This document shows positions 62,029-64,000 of a stretch of DNA of 64,000 nt, piece after piece (position 1 is the stretch's first letter; each line of letters opens with the position of its first letter). The DNA is taken from NCBI RefSeq assembly GCF_049319665.1, contig NZ_JBMOUD010000009.1:62001-126000 (forward strand), in the 5' to 3' direction. Under the pieces are notes generated by a model. That model worked only from the letters and a program-made list of their open reading frames with translations, was not told the origin of the DNA and searched no databases. The position numbers were made by a program, and so were the translations under genes. Source of the DNA: JBMOUD01 sp049319665. Lineage in GTDB: Bacteria; Pseudomonadota; Gammaproteobacteria; Enterobacterales; Enterobacteriaceae.

Positions 62029-63006
62029 TCAGTTAGCCAGACGATAGGCAGTATCGGTTAGCGCGAAGCTGAACTGCCGCTGAGAAGAACAGATCACCTG
62101 CTGGTCTCTGGTCACAAAAATAGCCTCGATATCTGCACATTGTTGCAAATACGCGAGGCTTTTTTCTACGCCCATGCCGTATAACAGCGTGGTATAGATA
62201 TCCCCGTCGATGGAATCATCGCAAATCACCGTCACACTCAACAATTCGTTATCGAGCGGATAGCCCGTTTTAGGGTCAAGAATATGATGGTAGCAACGCC
62301 CGTCCAGTTCAAAATAGCGCTCGTAAATGCCCGATGTCACCACTGACTTATTCGCTACATTGATAACACCAATCAAAGCAGCGGCATCGGCAAAAGGCTT
62401 TTTAAGGCCAATAGCCCAACCGCCTTCTTCGCGTGCGCCATTATCATCGCCTGCGCCAATTGTATGCACATTACCACCAAGATTAATCAGCGCGTTTTCA
62501 ATGTGTTCCTGCTGTAAAAAATCCCTCACGATATCGGCAATATAGCCTTTAGCGATTGCCCCGAGATCGATTTCCATCCCTGCTTTAGCCAAAAAAACAC
62601 AACGAGATGACTCATCAAGCTGCACATCATCGGGGGAAGTCAACGCTAACAGCGCCTGAAGCTCATCACTATCTGGCACCGTATTACCGCTAAAGCCAAT
62701 TTTCCATCGCTTCACCAACGGACCAATAGTGAAGTTAAAACAGCTACCTTCCAGCAAGCTAACGGCTTTAGCCCGCTTGATAATCTCAAAAATCGGCTGG
62801 CTAACAACAACAGGCTGCCGACCCGCCGCATGGTTTATTGCCATAATGTCAGAATGTGGGCGATTCACCGTGAGTATATTCTCATGCGCTTTAATCAATC
62901 GGAAAACACGGGCAGCCAAACTCTCGTTATGCTCAAAGAGCTTGAGAAGAATCGGGGACCCCATCAACACAGCAGAATAAGAATAAATACGGCGGTCTGT
63001 CGTCAT
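62029..63006 (-). CDS. apbE: ApbE-family FMN:protein transferase
   Basis: A 325-residue flavin transferase with the signatures GMEIDLGAIAKGYIADIVRDF, ALINLGGNVHTIG, SVVTSGIYERYFE and HHILDPKTGYP. It attaches FMN to a Thr in an FMN-binding domain; the neighbouring fumarate reductase is the likely substrate. No lipoprotein or Sec signal, so cytoplasmic. The ATG at 63006 has AGGTGA upstream, at 55 bases from the fumarate reductase stop. The frame extends to 63048 without support. It is tail-to-tail with dcuR. Confidence 0.9.
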   Translation of the reverse strand: MTTDRRIYSYSAVLMGSPILLKLFEHNESLAARVFRLIKAHENILTVNRPHSDIMAINHAAGRQPVVVSQPIFEIIKRAKAVSLLEGSCFNFTIGPLVKRWKIGFSGNTVPDSDELQALLALTSPDDVQLDESSRCVFLAKAGMEIDLGAIAKGYIADIVRDFLQQEHIENALINLGGNVHTIGAGDDNGAREEGGWAIGLKKPFADAAALIGVINVANKSVVTSGIYERYFELDGRCYHHILDPKTGYPLDNELLSVTVICDDSIDGDIYTTLLYGMGVEKSLAYLQQCADIEAIFVTRDQQVICSSQRQFSFALTDTAYRLAN

Positions 63007-63035
63007 TGAAATCACCTGCATCAAAGAAATGAACC

Positions 63036-63059
63036 CCTGTATCGCCAAGGCGATACAGG
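63036..63059 (-). terminator. Intercistronic palindrome between fumarate reductase and apbE
   Basis: CCTGTATCGCC/GGCGATACAGG, an 11-bp perfect stem with a 2-base centre. It may stabilise or attenuate the message between the two genes. Confidence 0.5.
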
Positions 63060-63069
63060 TTATTAGCCG

Positions 63070-64000
63070 CTATTTCATGGCGTAAGACGCCGCATTACGG
63101 CCTGCCAGAATACCGAAGATAATGATATCTGCAACGGCATTGCCACCAATACGATTACCACCGTGAATGCCGCCGACCACTTCACCGGCCGCATAGGCAC
63201 CGTTAAGCGGTTGCTGCTGGCTATCGAGCACGCAGGCTTGTGTATTGATGGTAACGCCGCCCATAGTATGGTGCACACCGGGGGCAATACGGATGGCATA
63301 AAATGGCCCCTGATTAATCGGATGGCGCAGCGCGGTTTTACGACCAAATTCGGCATCATTTTGCTTATCGACGGCCAGATTATAATTTTCCAACGTGGCC
63401 AGGAAGGCATGAAAATCCATATCCAGTTTATGTGCCAGTTCACGCGGAGAATCTGCGCTAATTACAAAGCCGCGGGCAATATACTCGTCTGCCGCCTTAT
63501 TTTTCATCCGTACTTGTTCGTCAAAGACGACATATGCGGATTTCTCTGGCAGGCCAATAATCTGTGCTGAAACTTTATCGCGGGTTTCCATCTCATTAAA
63601 GAAGCGCCTACCTGCCTGGCTCACCAAAATAGCACCGCCACCACGAATTGCCTCGGAGATCAGATACGAGGTGCTTTGTTCAACCGTCGGATGGATTTGG
63701 ATCTCGCCCATATCAACGGTTCCTGCGCCGATCTTCTCCAGAATGGCTATACCTCCCCCCGTCGCACCTTGATGGTTAGTGGTAACAAAACCGTCTAATT
63801 CTGGGCGATATTTCACGACCATATCGCGGTTAGCACTGAAGCCACCGGTAGCCACAATCACGCTTTTAGCGTTAATTATCAGCGTCTCATTTTCATCGTT
63901 AAGCAGCTCAACACCGGCTACTGCACCATCAACATAACGGATGTCCGTTACCGCAGTATCGAGCATCACATCTATCTGGCGTTTATTGATATTCTTCACC
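63070..64000 (-). CDS. Soluble fumarate-reductase flavoprotein, C-terminal part (cut by window edge)
   Basis: The frame is open on the minus strand from the window end to the stop at 63070, giving about 310 residues of an FAD-dependent fumarate-reductase family protein. It shows VIVATGGFSANRDMVVKYRP, GGIAILEKIGAGTVDMGEIQIHPTVEQ, a catalytic-type region EAIRGGGAILVSQAGRRFFNEMETRD, HHTMGGVTI and GGIHGGNRIGGNAVADIIIFG. The N-terminal part, where an FMN-binding domain should be, lies outside. It is next to apbE and convergent-side to dcuSR, indicating an anaerobic fumarate respiration role (probably NADH-dependent). Confidence 0.85.
   Translation of the reverse strand, partial: VKNINKRQIDVMLDTAVTDIRYVDGAVAGVELLNDENETLIINAKSVIVATGGFSANRDMVVKYRPELDGFVTTNHQGATGGGIAILEKIGAGTVDMGEIQIHPTVEQSTSYLISEAIRGGGAILVSQAGRRFFNEMETRDKVSAQIIGLPEKSAYVVFDEQVRMKNKAADEYIARGFVISADSPRELAHKLDMDFHAFLATLENYNLAVDKQNDAEFGRKTALRHPINQGPFYAIRIAPGVHHTMGGVTINTQACVLDSQQQPLNGAYAAGEVVGGIHGGNRIGGNAVADIIIFGILAGRNAASYAMK

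Noticed and set aside
1..64000. CRISPR arrays, complete insertion sequences, prophage or rRNA operons
   Set aside because: No regular direct repeats, transposase, integrase, phage structural gene or rRNA sequence was seen. The only mobile-like element is the MITE at 41974-42115.

Overview
This window is a chromosomal segment of an enterobacterium. The core gene order matches the E. coli nag / asnB / metT-tRNA / miaB / lnt / gltIJKL / leuS / mrdAB / lip / tatE / crcB / cspE backbone, but protein divergence, missing genes (no cobC between nadD and rsfS, no seventh tRNA) and many added genes show it is not E. coli or Salmonella. A genus of the Yersinia/Serratia/Hafnia type fits; I cannot fix the species from sequence alone.

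Positions 1-34800 are almost entirely conserved housekeeping. First comes the divergent nagE / nagBACD amino-sugar regulon, then asnB and a six-gene Met-Leu-Gln-Gln-Met-Gln tRNA operon with its own promoter and terminator. ubiF and miaB are divergent. The phoL-ybeY-corC-lnt run follows, then the glutamate/aspartate transporter gltIJKL behind a near-perfect sigma-54 promoter, and ybeL. The leuS-lptE-holA-nadD run is joined by 4-base overlaps. The cell-elongation and septation group rsfS-rlmH-mrdA-mrdB-rlpA-dacA is next, then ybeD-lipB, lipA and tatE.

Positions 35150-46300 are where this genome departs from E. coli. Around the nitM/ybeM-like amidase, which has the same chromosomal position in E. 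coli, sit a three-gene polar amino-acid ABC transporter, a cytoplasmic decarboxylase-like periplasmic-binding-fold protein and a divergent MocR regulator. Next come a frameshifted acetyltransferase and crcB (fluoride exporter) behind a fluoride riboswitch whose leader is interrupted by a small MITE-like element. A candidate 30-residue membrane peptide preceded by a PmrA-type box follows, then a TetR/Bcr-type efflux pair, cspE and a low-complexity DUF2076-type protein.

Positions 46300-64000 are accessory. They hold an orphan, Fur-boxed iron-chelate binding protein, a prolyl oligopeptidase, a Fur-boxed YncE homologue, a periplasmic histidine phosphatase, a small lipoprotein, an AT-rich LuxR-type regulator and an HpaR-type repressor divergent from a Tat-exported sulfatase. 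A Mig-14-like protein and a sorbosone-dehydrogenase-type lipoprotein with a membrane partner come next. The window ends in an anaerobic fumarate module: DcuS-DcuR facing an ApbE flavin transferase and the C-terminal part of a fumarate-reductase flavoprotein.

The observations most worth checking are: (a) the fluoride riboswitch-crcB leader split by a MITE, where the anti-Shine-Dalgarno and Shine-Dalgarno lie on either side of the insertion; (b) the PmrA-box-driven 30-residue peptide; (c) the MocR/ABC/amidase cluster; and (d) the orphan HpaR-sulfatase pair with an atypical sulfatase signature.
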